A DNA stretch of 64,000 nucleotides, from NCBI GenBank assembly GCA_934660965.1, contig CAKUIM010000007.1, positions 1 to 64,000 on the forward strand, read 5' to 3'. Made by a program: the position numbers and the translations under genes. How positions within the stretch are numbered: position 1 is the first letter of the stretch; the number at the start of each line of letters is the position of its first letter. The notes under the pieces were generated by a model, which was given only the letters and a program-made list of their open reading frames with translations, had not been told where the DNA came from and did no database searches. The stretch is from an uncultured Oscillospiraceae bacterium (lineage in GTDB: Bacteria > Bacillota > Clostridia > Oscillospirales > Oscillospiraceae). Shown here piece by piece: positions 8,531 to 17,211 of this stretch.

Positions 8531-8788
8531 GCCCATTTTGGCCGAAACAGCGAAAAACGTCACCGTTTTTTGTGAAATATAAGTGCTGCTCTTTTCTGCT
8601 TTTTGCACATTTTCTGTACCTTTTGCAAATCTATACCTATTTAATTAATACTAACCTGAATTTTTTTGATTTGCCGAAAAAATGACAATCTTTTCGTTCA
8701 AGAAATAACAATCTTTACCCTCTGCCAAAAATATTATCCCGACCTGAAAATCAGGCAATTTTTCCCGCCGCGTATCCTCCGTGCAGAC
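8531..8788. other. AT-rich divergent intergenic region
   Basis: The region between the ATPase promoter and the Pho box is far more AT-rich than the surrounding genes. I see no open reading frame that looks real, and no convincing riboswitch or RNA gene. It separates the divergent ATPase and phosphate operons. Confidence 0.5.
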
Positions 8789-8805
8789 TTTACAAAGACT
8801 TTACA
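8789..8805 (+). promoter_or_regulatory. Pho box upstream of pstS
   Basis: Two perfect direct repeats of TTTACA (8789-8794 and 8800-8805) are separated by five bases, giving the 11-base period recognised by PhoP/PhoB-type response regulators in Gram-positive bacteria (TT(A/T)ACA repeats). A TATACT -10 box lies at 8839-8844 with no good -35 element, typical of an activator-dependent promoter. The cognate two-component system is encoded at the end of the same operon. Confidence 0.75.
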
Positions 8806-8895
8806 AAAGGCGGATAACATCCTTTACCTGCCCCGGGCTATACTCGGCTCGTACAAGGGAATCCACCACATGAACATGAAAAGGAGATCTATGAA

Positions 8896-9816
8896 ATGAA
8901 GATCCAGAAACGCATTTTCAGCCTTGCCGCCGCGGCCGCCCTGGCCGTCGCCGCCCTCTCCGGCTGCTCCAGCGCCGGCAAGCCTTCCGATTCCGCCGCT
9001 CCCTCCGCTAATCCCTCCGGCTCCGCCGCCCCCTCCGCCAGTGCCTCCCCCATCACCGTCATCTCCCGGGAAGAGGGCTCGGGTACCCGGGGCGCCTTTG
9101 TGGAGCTCCTGGGCATCGAGACCGCCGACGGCGACGGCACCACCGACAACGCCGAGATCGCCAACTCCACCTCTCTGGTGCAGAGCACGGTAGCCGGCAA
9201 CAAGGCCGCCATCGGCTACATCTCCCTGGGCTCCTATGACGCGTCCGTGGTCAAGGCCCTGAAGGTGGACGGCGTGGAGCCCACCGTGGACAACATCAAG
9301 GCCGGCAAGTACGCCGTGGCCCGCCCCTTCAACATCTGCTATAAGGAAGAGAACCTCACCGACCTGGGCCGGGACTTCGTCTCCTTTATCATGAGCGCCG
9401 ATGGCCAGGCCATCCTCTCCGCCAAGGGCTACATTGCCGCGGATGAGTCCGCCAAGCCCTACGCCGCCGCGGGCCTGACCGGCGCGCTGAGCGTCAACGG
9501 CTCCACCAGCGTGGGCCCCGTGATGGAGAAGCTGGCCGAGACCTATATGGAGCTCAACGCCGGCGTCACCATCGACATCCAGCAGACCGGCTCCGGCACC
9601 GGCATCACCTCCACCATTGACGGCTCCTGCGAGATCGGCATGAGCTCCCGGGCCCTCAAGGACGAAGAGCTCTCCCAGGGCCTCACCCCCGTGACCATCG
9701 CCATGGACGGCATCGCGGTGATCGTCAGCCTGGAGAACACGGTGGACGGCCTGACCTCCGAGCAGATCCGCCAGATCTACACCGGCGAGCTCACCGACTG
9801 GAACAGCGTAGGCTGA
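8896..9816 (+). CDS. pstS: phosphate ABC transporter substrate-binding lipoprotein (permuted PstS)
   Basis: Extracellular phosphate-binding lipoprotein of 306 residues. The signal peptide ends in the lipobox LSGC (lipidated C24), followed by a Ser/Pro/Ala-rich tether to about residue 52. The half-domain with ISREEGSGTRGAF (about 56-68), which is C-terminal in standard PstS, comes first here. The half-domain with NGSTSVGPVMEKLAE (201-215) and IGMSSRALKDEE, normally N-terminal, comes second. The domain order is thus circularly permuted. The ATG at 8896 is chosen over the 2-codon minicistron ATG at 8891, with AAGGAG at 8881-8886. First gene of the pst operon. Confidence 0.93.
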   Translation: MKIQKRIFSLAAAAALAVAALSGCSSAGKPSDSAAPSANPSGSAAPSASASPITVISREEGSGTRGAFVELLGIETADGDGTTDNAEIANSTSLVQSTVAGNKAAIGYISLGSYDASVVKALKVDGVEPTVDNIKAGKYAVARPFNICYKEENLTDLGRDFVSFIMSADGQAILSAKGYIAADESAKPYAAAGLTGALSVNGSTSVGPVMEKLAETYMELNAGVTIDIQQTGSGTGITSTIDGSCEIGMSSRALKDEELSQGLTPVTIAMDGIAVIVSLENTVDGLTSEQIRQIYTGELTDWNSVG

Positions 9817-9833
9817 TCAAAAACTGCACAAGC

Positions 9834-9868
9834 GGCGTCAGGGGCGGGTTCTCCCGCCCTTGCCGCCG
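9834..9868 (+). other. hairpin between pstS and pstC
   Basis: GGGCGGG (9842-9848) pairs with CCCGCCC (9853-9859), extended by partial pairing of the flanks. It has no U-run. Such hairpins after the binding-protein gene often stabilise the upstream message, giving more PstS than permease; that role is inferred. Confidence 0.5.
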
Positions 9869-9907
9869 TATCCGCACACCCGGTCGTCCCGGGAGAGAGG
9901 AGCCCCT

Positions 9908-10756
9908 ATGGCACGCTTCAAAGAAACCGCCATGCACATCGTCTTTCTCATCACCGCCTGCGTCTCCATCGCCGCCGTGGCCCTCATCTGCGTATACCTG
10001 CTGGGCAACGGCATCCCCACCATCGCCGAGATCGGCCCGTCCAACTTCTTCGGCTCCGTCTGGAAGCCCGCCAAGGACCTCTATGGCATCTTCCCCTTCA
10101 TCATCGGCTCCATCTACGCCACCGCCGGGGCTATCGTGGTGGGGGTGCCCGTGGGGGTGCTGTGCGCCGTGTTCCTTGCCTACTTCTGCCCCCGCTGGCT
10201 CTACCGCATTCTGAATCCCGCGGTGCGCCTCATGGCGGGCGTACCCTCCATCGTCTACGGCTTCTGGGGACTGATGGTCATCGTCCCCGCCGTGCAGCGC
10301 CTTACCGGCACCTCGGGCAAGGGCCTGCTCACCGCCTCGCTGCTGCTGGGCGTCATGATATTGCCCACCATCATCGGCACCGCGGAGCCCGCTCTGCGGG
10401 CCGTCCCCCGCAGCTATTACGAGGGGTCGCTGGCCCTGGGCGCCACCCATGAGCGCAGCGTTTTTTCCGCCGTGTTCCCCGCCGCCCGCTCGGGCGTGCT
10501 GTCCGGCGTCATCCTGGGCATCGGCCGGGCCATCGGCGAAACCATGGCCGTCATCATGGTGGCCGGCAACCAGACCCGCATGCCCGGCGGGCTGCTGGAC
10601 GGCCTGCGCACCATGACGGCCAACATCGTGCTCGAAATGGGCTACTCCACCGGCCTCCACCGCCGGGCCCTCATCGCCACCGGCGTGGTGCTCTTCGTGT
10701 TCATTCTCATCATCAACACCTGCTTCTCCCTGCTCAAACGGAGGGACCGCACATGA
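9908..10756 (+). CDS. pstC: phosphate ABC transporter permease PstC
   Basis: Inner-membrane permease of 282 residues with six predicted helices, pairing with PstA to form the phosphate channel. The conserved coupling region EGSLALGATHERSVFSAV precedes helix 5, and GIGRAIGETMAVIMVAG is the family signature that includes the charged residues lining the path. The start MARFKETAMH at 9908 follows GAGAGAGG; in-frame sequence upstream is not PstC-like. It overlaps pstA by four bases. Confidence 0.96.
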   Translation: MARFKETAMHIVFLITACVSIAAVALICVYLLGNGIPTIAEIGPSNFFGSVWKPAKDLYGIFPFIIGSIYATAGAIVVGVPVGVLCAVFLAYFCPRWLYRILNPAVRLMAGVPSIVYGFWGLMVIVPAVQRLTGTSGKGLLTASLLLGVMILPTIIGTAEPALRAVPRSYYEGSLALGATHERSVFSAVFPAARSGVLSGVILGIGRAIGETMAVIMVAGNQTRMPGGLLDGLRTMTANIVLEMGYSTGLHRRALIATGVVLFVFILIINTCFSLLKRRDRT

Positions 10757-11667
10757 AGCATACGGAAAAAAACGCTGTCCCCGCCGCCCTGCCCCGCCAC
10801 GCAAAGCTTGCCGCCGCAGTGCAGCGCACCCTGGTGTGGCTGGCCGCCGTCCTCACCATGGCGGTCATCGCGCTCATCGCGGGCTATATCCTGGTCACCG
10901 GCGTCCCCAACCTCTCGCCGGACCTCTTCGCCTGGAAGTTCACCACCGAAAATCAGTCCATGATGCCCGCCATCGTCAACACCCTGTGCATGACCGTTCT
11001 GTCCCTCCTGATGGCCGCCCCCATCGGCATCGGCGGCGCCGTCTATATGGTAGAGTACGCCCATCGGGGCAACCGCCTGGTGCGCCTGGTGCGCCTGACG
11101 GCGGAGACCCTCTCGGGCATCCCCTCCATCATCTACGGCCTGTTCGGCATGATGTTCTTCAACATTCTGCTCCACTGGGGCTACTCCATGCTCTCCGGCT
11201 GTGTGACCCTGGCCATCATGATCTTGCCCCTCATCCTACGCACCACGGAGGAGGCCCTGCTCTCCGTCCCCGACAGCTACCGGGAGGGCTCCTTCGGCCT
11301 TGGCGCGGGCAAGCTGCGCACGGTGTTCAGCGTCATCCTGCCGGCGGCCATGCCGGGCATCCTCTCGGGCATCATCCTGGCCATCGGCCGCATCGTGGGC
11401 GAGAGCGCCGCCCTCATCTTCACCGCCGGCACCGGCAAGGAGAACCTGCGCTTCGGCCAGACGGGCAACTTCTTCAAAGACCTCTTCGCCCCCCTCTTCC
11501 AGTCCACCCGCACCCTGTCGGTGCACATGTACACCCAGATGAGCGAGGGCCTCTATATGCGCCAGGCCCAGGCCACCGCCGTGGTGCTGCTCGCGCTGGT
11601 GGTCGTGGTCAACGCACTCTCCAGCTTCCTTGCCAAAAAACTTTCAAGGGGGAACGAACATGGATAA
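10753..11667 (+). CDS. pstA: phosphate ABC transporter permease PstA
   Basis: Second permease of the high-affinity phosphate importer, 304 residues, with six hydrophobic helices. It carries the EAA-type loop SYREGSFGLGAGKLRTVFSV and the GRIVGESAALIFTAGTG signature. The ATG overlaps the pstC stop (ATGA), and its 3' end overlaps pstB by eight bases, so translation of the permeases and ATPase is coupled. No irregularities. Confidence 0.96.
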   Translation: MKHTEKNAVPAALPRHAKLAAAVQRTLVWLAAVLTMAVIALIAGYILVTGVPNLSPDLFAWKFTTENQSMMPAIVNTLCMTVLSLLMAAPIGIGGAVYMVEYAHRGNRLVRLVRLTAETLSGIPSIIYGLFGMMFFNILLHWGYSMLSGCVTLAIMILPLILRTTEEALLSVPDSYREGSFGLGAGKLRTVFSVILPAAMPGILSGIILAIGRIVGESAALIFTAGTGKENLRFGQTGNFFKDLFAPLFQSTRTLSVHMYTQMSEGLYMRQAQATAVVLLALVVVVNALSSFLAKKLSRGNEHG

Positions 11668-12409
11668 GATCACCGTCTCCGACCTCAATCTGTATTACGG
11701 CGACTTTCACGCCCTGAAAAACATCAACCTCAACATCCCCGCCGGCGAGATCACCGCCCTCATCGGCCCCTCGGGCTGCGGCAAATCCACCCTGCTCAAA
11801 AGCCTCAACCGCATGAACGACCTGGTGGAGAACTGCCGCATCACCGGCTCTGTGCAGCTCGACGGCACCGAGATCTACGGCGGCATGGATGTCAACCTGC
11901 TGCGCAAGCGGGTGGGCATGGTCTTTCAGAAGCCCAACCCCTTCCCCATGAGCGTGTACGACAACATCGCCTACGGCCCCCGCACCCACGGCATCCGCTC
12001 CAAGGCAAAGCTGGACGAGATTGTAGAGCGCAGCCTCACCCAGGCCGCCATCTGGGGCGAGGTAAAGGACCGCCTGAAAAAAAGCGCCCTGGGCCTGTCC
12101 GGCGGGCAGCAGCAGCGGCTGTGCATCGCCCGGGCCCTGGCGGTAGAGCCCGAGGTGCTGCTCATGGACGAGAGCACCTCCGCCCTGGACCCCATCTCCA
12201 CCGGCAAGATCGAAGAGCTTGCGCTGGAATTGAAAAAACAGTATACTATTGTTATCGTGACCCACAACATGCAGCAGGCGGTGCGCATCTCGGACAATAC
12301 CGCCTTCTTCCTCCTGGGCGAGATGGTGGAGTTCGGCTCCACCGAGAAAATTTTCTCCATGCCCGCCGACAAGCGCACCGAGGACTACATTACGGGGAGG
12401 TTTGGATGA
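11660..12409 (+). CDS. pstB: phosphate ABC transporter ATP-binding protein PstB
   Basis: ATPase of the phosphate importer, 249 residues. Walker A is GPSGCGKST, the signature LSGGQQQR, and Walker B LLMDESTSALDP, with serine where the family commonly has proline after the catalytic glutamate. The RMNDLVENCRITG segment is specific to PstB. The start MDKITVSDLNLYYG at 11660 follows AAGGGGG; an alternative in-frame start at 11630 would lie inside pstA with no ribosome binding site. Confidence 0.96.
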   Translation: MDKITVSDLNLYYGDFHALKNINLNIPAGEITALIGPSGCGKSTLLKSLNRMNDLVENCRITGSVQLDGTEIYGGMDVNLLRKRVGMVFQKPNPFPMSVYDNIAYGPRTHGIRSKAKLDEIVERSLTQAAIWGEVKDRLKKSALGLSGGQQQRLCIARALAVEPEVLLMDESTSALDPISTGKIEELALELKKQYTIVIVTHNMQQAVRISDNTAFFLLGEMVEFGSTEKIFSMPADKRTEDYITGRFG

Positions 12410-13059
12410 TGAGATCAAAATTCGACCAGCAGCTGGACGCCCTCAATCACGAGCTGATTGCCACCGGCGCCCTGTGCGAAAACGCCATTGCCATGTCCGC
12501 CAAGGCCCTTGTGGCCGGGGATACCGCCCTGGCCGCCGCCGTGGGCGAGCTCTCCGCCCAGATCAACCAGAAGGAGCGGGACATCGAGGGCATGTGCATG
12601 AAGCTGCTGCTGCAGCAGCAGCCCGTGGCCCGGGACCTGCGCACCATCTCCTCCGCGCTGAAAATGGTCACCGACCTGGAGCGCATCGGCCAGCAGAGCG
12701 CCGACATCGCCGAGATCATCCTCACCGGCTGCATCCGCACCGCCAACGAGACCCCCCACATCCGGGACATGGCCATGGCCGTCATCAAAATGGTCACCGA
12801 GAGCATCGACGCCTTCGTCCGCCGGGACACCGCCCTGGCCCACGCGGTGATCGACTACGACGACGTGGTGGACGAGTGCTTCGACGCCGTCAAGGCCACC
12901 CTCATCGACCGCCTGGGCCGGGGCGAGGCCGACGGCGAGCTCACGCTGGACCTGCTGATGATCGCCAAATACTTCGAGCGTATCGGCGACCACGCCGTCA
13001 ACATCGCCCAGTGGGTGTGCTTTTCCATTACCGGCAACCGAGAGGGGGATGCGGGATGA
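12406..13059 (+). CDS. phoU: phosphate signalling regulator PhoU
   Basis: Cytoplasmic protein of 217 residues made of two copies of a three-helix PhoU domain. Each copy has the metal-binding type motif: DLRTISSALKMVTDLERIGQ in the first and LTLDLLMIAKYFERIGDHAVN in the second. PhoU links the Pst transporter to the sensor kinase and represses the regulon when phosphate is plentiful. Two adjacent ATG codons (12406 and 12409) follow GGGGAGG; either could be used. It overlaps both pstB and the response regulator gene. Confidence 0.95.
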   Translation: MMRSKFDQQLDALNHELIATGALCENAIAMSAKALVAGDTALAAAVGELSAQINQKERDIEGMCMKLLLQQQPVARDLRTISSALKMVTDLERIGQQSADIAEIILTGCIRTANETPHIRDMAMAVIKMVTESIDAFVRRDTALAHAVIDYDDVVDECFDAVKATLIDRLGRGEADGELTLDLLMIAKYFERIGDHAVNIAQWVCFSITGNREGDAG

Positions 13060-13730
13060 TCTGCTGCGTGGAGGACGACGACGGCATCCGCAACATGATG
13101 GTCTATGCCCTGAACGCCGCCGGTCTTGAGGCCGCGGGCTTCCCCGACGGCGAGGCCTTCTTCGCCGCGCTCTCCGGCGGGCTCGACTGCACCCTGGTGC
13201 TGCTGGACATCATGCTCCCCGGGGAGGACGGCCTGACCATCCTGCACCGGCTGCGGGGCAGGGCCGCCACCGCGTCCATCCCCGTCATTCTCGCCACCGC
13301 CCGGGGTACCGAGTACGACAAGGTCACCGGTCTTGACAGCGGGGCGGACGATTACCTTGCAAAGCCCTTCGGCATGCTGGAAATGGTGGCCCGGGTGCGC
13401 TCGGTGCTGCGCCGCTCCGCCCCGGCCCAGCCCACGCAGCTGCGCCTGGGCGCCCTGGAGCTGGACAGCGCCGCCCACACCGCCTGCGTCGGCGGCAGCC
13501 GCCTCCAGCTCACCCTCAAGGAGTATGAGCTGCTGCGGCTGTTCCTCTCCCACCCCGGCAGGGTCTTTACCCGGGAGCAGCTTCTCGCCCAGATCTGGGG
13601 TGCGGACTTTTTTGGCGAGACCCGCACGGTGGACGTCCACATCGGCACCCTGCGCGCAAAGCTTGCCGGCAGCGGCACACGCATCGAGACGGTGCGGGGC
13701 GTGGGCTACCGAATGGAGGAAGAGCCATGA
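13056..13730 (+). CDS. phoB: OmpR-family response regulator, PhoB/PhoP type
   Basis: Response regulator of 224 residues. The receiver domain (1-115) has the acidic pair EDDD, the phosphoacceptor D51 in VLLDIMLPGEDG, and the conserved lysine in DDYLAKPF. The C-terminal winged helix (about 128-222) has the RTVDVHIGTLRAKL recognition helix. It overlaps phoU by four bases (ATGA) and the kinase gene by four. Operon context points to control of phosphate uptake by binding the TTTACA repeats upstream of pstS. Confidence 0.93.
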   Translation: MICCVEDDDGIRNMMVYALNAAGLEAAGFPDGEAFFAALSGGLDCTLVLLDIMLPGEDGLTILHRLRGRAATASIPVILATARGTEYDKVTGLDSGADDYLAKPFGMLEMVARVRSVLRRSAPAQPTQLRLGALELDSAAHTACVGGSRLQLTLKEYELLRLFLSHPGRVFTREQLLAQIWGADFFGETRTVDVHIGTLRAKLAGSGTRIETVRGVGYRMEEEP

Positions 13731-15385
13731 CACAAAAAATCTTCCGCTCCATCTGCCTTGCCTGCCTTGCCGTGTTCCTCTCAAGCCTTGTGCTCATCAT
13801 GGGCGCGCTCTACGGCTACTTCTCCCGCACCCAGCTGCGCCAGCTCCAGGTGGAGACGGCCCTGGCCGCCCAGGGCGTGTCCCGGGACGGGGCGGACTAT
13901 TTTGACCGCCTTGACGTCTCCGGCCTGCGCTTTACCTGGATCGCCGCCGACGGCTCGGTCCTTTACGACAGCGCCTCCGACAGCTCCGCCATGGAAAACC
14001 ACCTGGAGCGCGAGGAGATCCAGCAGGCCCTCTCCACCGGCACCGGCACCAGCACCCGCTATTCCTCCACCCTGCTCGAGCGGCTTCTCTACGCCGCCCA
14101 GCGCCTGCCCGACGGCACAGTGCTGCGCCTTGCAAGCAGCCAGTACTCCGTTGTCACCATCACACTCGGCACCCTCCAGCCCATTTTGCTCGTGGCGGTG
14201 ATTGCCGTCGTCCTGGCTCTGGTGCTGGCCTCCCGGCTCTCCAAGCGCCTGGTGCGCCCCTTAAACGAGCTTGATCTGGACGACCCTCTCTCCAACGACT
14301 GCGCCGACGAGCTCGCCCCCCTGCTGCGCCGCATCGACAGCCAGCAGCGGCAGCTGCGCGCCCAGCAGTCCCAGCTGCGCCAGCGCCGGGAGGAGTTCGC
14401 CGCCGTTACCAACAATATGAGCGAGGGGCTGCTGCTCCTGTCCGCCAAGGGCGCCGTTTTGAGCATCAACCCCGCCGCCGCCCGCCTGCTCGGCACGGAC
14501 AAGGACTGCGTCGGCCAGGACCTTTTAAGCGTCAACCGCTCGCTGGAGCTCCAGAACCTCATCGCCCAGGCCCGGGCCGGCCGGCGCGCCGAGGCGGTGC
14601 TCCCCCTTTCCGCCGGCAGCTACCAGATCGACGCAAACCCCGTGGTGTCCGACGGCGCGGTGTCCGGCGTGGCGGTGCTGATGTTCGATGTCACCGAGCG
14701 TGAGAGCGCCGAGCAGATGCGCCGGGAATTCACCGCCAACGTCTCCCACGAGCTCAAAACCCCCCTCCACTCCATCTCCGGCTGCGCCGAGCTTCTTTTG
14801 AACGGCATGGTCAAAAGCGAGGATGTGGAGCGCTTCTCCCGCCAGATTTACACCGAGGCCCAGCGGATGATCACCCTGGTGGACGACATCATCCGCCTGT
14901 CCCGGCTGGACGAGGGGGCGGAGGGCATGCAGTGGGAGACGGTGGATCTGTTCTCCCTTGCCGAGGACACCGTCCGCCGCCTCTCTTCCACCGCCCAGGC
15001 CGCGGACGTCTCCCTCACCCTCACCGGCGAGGGCGTCTCCATCCGGGGCATTCCCCAGCTGCTGGAGGGCATCGTCTACAACCTGTGCGACAATGCCATC
15101 AAGTATAACCGCCCCGGCGGCAGCGTCACCGTAAACGTGCGGCGCACCCCCGGCTGGGCGCAGCTGTCGGTGGCCGACACCGGCATCGGCATCCCGCCGG
15201 AGCACCAGGGCCGGGTGTTCGAGCGCTTCTACCGGGTGGACAAGAGCCACTCCAAGGAGGTGGGGGGCACCGGTCTGGGCCTTTCCATCGTCAAGCATGC
15301 CGCCCGGATCCACAACGCCCAGCTCGACCTGCGCAGCACCCCCGGCGAGGGCACCACTATCACCGTCCGCTTCCCCCTGTCCTGA
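13727..15385 (+). CDS. phoR: sensor histidine kinase, PhoR type
   Basis: Membrane sensor of 552 residues. An N-terminal helix (about 7-30), an extracellular domain of about 110 residues, a second helix (about 147-168), a short HAMP-like linker with coiled coil, then a PAS domain (about 220-320). The H box NVSHELKTPLHS contains the phosphorylated H341. The ATPase domain shows the N box CDNAIKYN, the G1 box DTGIGIP and the G2 box GGTGLGLS. It is the last gene of the pst-pho operon and is followed by a strong terminator. The phosphate assignment comes from the neighbours. Confidence 0.92.
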   Translation: MTQKIFRSICLACLAVFLSSLVLIMGALYGYFSRTQLRQLQVETALAAQGVSRDGADYFDRLDVSGLRFTWIAADGSVLYDSASDSSAMENHLEREEIQQALSTGTGTSTRYSSTLLERLLYAAQRLPDGTVLRLASSQYSVVTITLGTLQPILLVAVIAVVLALVLASRLSKRLVRPLNELDLDDPLSNDCADELAPLLRRIDSQQRQLRAQQSQLRQRREEFAAVTNNMSEGLLLLSAKGAVLSINPAAARLLGTDKDCVGQDLLSVNRSLELQNLIAQARAGRRAEAVLPLSAGSYQIDANPVVSDGAVSGVAVLMFDVTERESAEQMRREFTANVSHELKTPLHSISGCAELLLNGMVKSEDVERFSRQIYTEAQRMITLVDDIIRLSRLDEGAEGMQWETVDLFSLAEDTVRRLSSTAQAADVSLTLTGEGVSIRGIPQLLEGIVYNLCDNAIKYNRPGGSVTVNVRRTPGWAQLSVADTGIGIPPEHQGRVFERFYRVDKSHSKEVGGTGLGLSIVKHAARIHNAQLDLRSTPGEGTTITVRFPLS

Positions 15386-15401
15386 CCCATCCGCACGGCA
15401 A

Positions 15402-15435
15402 AGCCCGGCCTGCTTTCGCAGGCCGGGCTCTTTGC
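15402..15435 (+). terminator. terminator of the pst-pho operon
   Basis: Perfect 12-base stem AGCCCGGCCTGC / GCAGGCCGGGCT (15402-15413 and 15418-15429) with a TTTC loop, followed by CTTTGCTTGCTTT. Confidence 0.85.
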
Positions 15436-15454
15436 TTGCTTTGACGCGCCCCTC

Positions 15455-15737
15455 AAGCCTCCCTCCCTCAAGGCTCCCCTGAAAGGGGAGCTGTCGAGCG
15501 TTAAGCGAGACTGAGGGATTGCACGCGCAGCGTCTTTGGCTCCCTCTGATGAGGGAGCTGTCGAGCGATAGCGAGACTGAGGGAGAGAGGCCTTAACGCC
15601 AATGCTGTTTTTCTCTCCCTCCGTCAAAGCCTGCAGCTTTGCCACCTCCCTCGTCAGAGGGAGGCTTTCAGGGCTCCCTCCCTCAAGGCTCCCCTGAAAG
15701 GGGAGCTGTCGAGCGTTAAGCGAGACTGAGGGGTTGC
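15455..15737. repeat. cluster of four palindromic repeats
   Basis: Two nearly identical copies (about 15466-15521 and 15680-15735) read CCTCAAGGCTCCCCTGAAAG then GGGAGCTGTCGAGCG and end GACTGAGGGATTG or GACTGAGGGGTTG, differing at about one base. A shorter relative lies at 15537-15588 (GGCTCCCTCTGATGAGGGAGC...). A further relative sits in opposite orientation at 15612-15671 (ends CCTCGTCAGAGGGAGGC). Each folds as a hairpin. There is no gene here; together with the terminator these repeats fill the gap between phoR and the next gene at 15811. Confidence 0.85.
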
Positions 15738-15810
15738 CCAGCACGTGCCCGGCCCTCTCTCGGCGAACAGCGCCCGGGCCATCCGGCCCGGGCGCTGCTC
15801 CTTCTTCTTT

Positions 15811-16884
15811 TTACTTTCCGGGCAGCACCGCGCTGCCCTCCCAGCCCGCTTCGGGCTTGAGCAGCGCAAGGCGGTGATCCACGTCCTCCATGCCCGCCAG
15901 GGTCAGGGCCTCGGCGCACGCCCGGGCATCCGCCCCGGCCTCCAGCCATACCCGGTGGACGCCGGCAAGGGCCTCCGCCGTAAGGCCGGTGGCCCGGCTG
16001 CCCTCGAGATCCCGCTGCCCCGCCTCCACGGACAGGGCCACCCCCTGCTCCTCCAGGGCGGCGCGCACCTCATCGAGCCACCGCCCCGCCGCCTCCGTCA
16101 GATCGTCCGGGTAGCGGTCCCCGCCGGCAATGGCGGTGAGCCGTCCCCGTCCCGGGAAGCCCGCGTCCGCCAGCACGATTTCGTCAAAGCCCAGCTCCCC
16201 CAGCTCCAGGCACAGCGCTGTAAGATAGTCCCGGGCGCCGGCGCTCGCCGCGCTCAGCCAGGGCATGCCGTTGGTGTCGTACCACAGCTTGCCCCCCGGG
16301 GTGGTCAGGGCCAGCTCCCGGGAATGGACGCACATCCAAAGATCCTGGAAGCAGGTCAGCCGGGCGATGAGATAGAGCTCCCCCTCATCGTCAAGGGCGC
16401 GCACGGCGTCGTCAAACTCCCCGCTGCCGGTAAGGCCGGCGCTGCGGGCAAGCTCATTCTGGCTTGCCCAGGCAAGGTGCCCCTCCGCGTCCTTCACCGT
16501 CACCAGCAGGGCATTCCCCCCGGCAGCGCGCACCGCGTCGGCGGCGGTGCCGTCTGTCATGGCATCCGTGTCAGCCTCCACCGCCTGCACCGGCGCAGGC
16601 AGGGGGTCGGGCGTGGGCGTGGGGTCAGGCTCCTGGGTGACAATCAGCTCCCCGCCGCTCACGCCGGGGACGGGGGCAGAGGGCGCAGGCTGCTCCCGCT
16701 GAAACCAGGGCAGGTTCAGCCGCACGCCGTCGTCGGTATATTCTATGTACCGCCCCAGCATCAGAAGAAAGGCAATGGCGCAGCCCAGCAAAGCGGCCAG
16801 CACCACCAGCAGCGCCCGCAGGCCGCCGCGCCCTCTGCCCCGGCCCCGGTAGCGCTCGTTTATCCCCCGGTTCCTCCTGCTCAT
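15811..16884 (-). CDS. putative glycosidase-like protein, DUF4015 family, membrane anchored
   Basis: Protein of 357 residues with an arginine-rich cytoplasmic start, one transmembrane helix (about 22-45), a Pro/Thr-rich linker (about 70-105) and a barrel-like domain matching putative glycoside hydrolases of the DUF4015 type. Supporting motifs are GGNALLVTVKDAEG, YLIARLTCFQD, GGKLWYDTNGMPWLSAAS and LGFDEIVLADAGFPG. The substrate is unknown; a role at the cell wall is plausible from the membrane anchor. I prefer ATG 16884, eight bases after AAGGTG, over ATG 16890. The gene stands alone, 69 bases downstream of bofA. Confidence 0.75.
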   Translation of the reverse strand: MSRRNRGINERYRGRGRGRGGLRALLVVLAALLGCAIAFLLMLGRYIEYTDDGVRLNLPWFQREQPAPSAPVPGVSGGELIVTQEPDPTPTPDPLPAPVQAVEADTDAMTDGTAADAVRAAGGNALLVTVKDAEGHLAWASQNELARSAGLTGSGEFDDAVRALDDEGELYLIARLTCFQDLWMCVHSRELALTTPGGKLWYDTNGMPWLSAASAGARDYLTALCLELGELGFDEIVLADAGFPGRGRLTAIAGGDRYPDDLTEAAGRWLDEVRAALEEQGVALSVEAGQRDLEGSRATGLTAEALAGVHRVWLEAGADARACAEALTLAGMEDVDHRLALLKPEAGWEGSAVLPGK

Positions 16885-16953
16885 ATGCATCTCACCTTTT
16901 CTATGTATCTTCAGCGGCGCCTGTTTCCCGCCGCCCGTTGTCTCCCCGCCCCG

Positions 16954-17211
16954 TCAGCGCAGCGCCCACTGGGCCATGAGCAAAAGCCCAAAGCCAGGCG
17001 CGCCCAGCACCCCGAGGACAAGGCCGCCCAGCGGGTTGACCCCCACCTGCACGCCGATGAGGGCCCCCGCCTGATTGAACGCCCACAGGCAGCACAGCCC
17101 CAGGGCGGAGCGCACCGCCGTGCGCCAGACCCATCCAAGGGGCCTGCGCAGCGCCAGCAGCGCCAAAGCCGCCGCCAGCGCCGCCCCCAGGCCGATCACC
17201 CATCGCTCCAT
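16954..17211 (-). CDS. bofA: pro-sigma-K processing inhibitor BofA family protein
   Basis: Small membrane protein of 85 residues with two hydrophobic stretches. The C-terminal motif VGVNPLGGLVLGVLGAPGF matches the conserved end of BofA. In Bacillus, BofA holds the SpoIVFB protease inactive in the mother cell until the engulfment signal arrives. The ATG directly follows the stop of the upstream gene, and that gene is a YaaL homologue, the same pair found in Bacillus. This supports a spore-forming host. Confidence 0.88.
   Translation of the reverse strand: MERWVIGLGAALAAALALLALRRPLGWVWRTAVRSALGLCCLWAFNQAGALIGVQVGVNPLGGLVLGVLGAPGFGLLLMAQWALR

Noticed and set aside
8429..8608. N-terminal extension of ntpF up to 8608
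   Set aside because: The extra 60 residues are not coiled coil, cross the promoter, and are in AT-rich DNA unlike the gene.
15455..15737. CRISPR array
   Set aside because: Units are palindromic, unevenly spaced, in both orientations and lack regular unique spacers; no cas genes are near.
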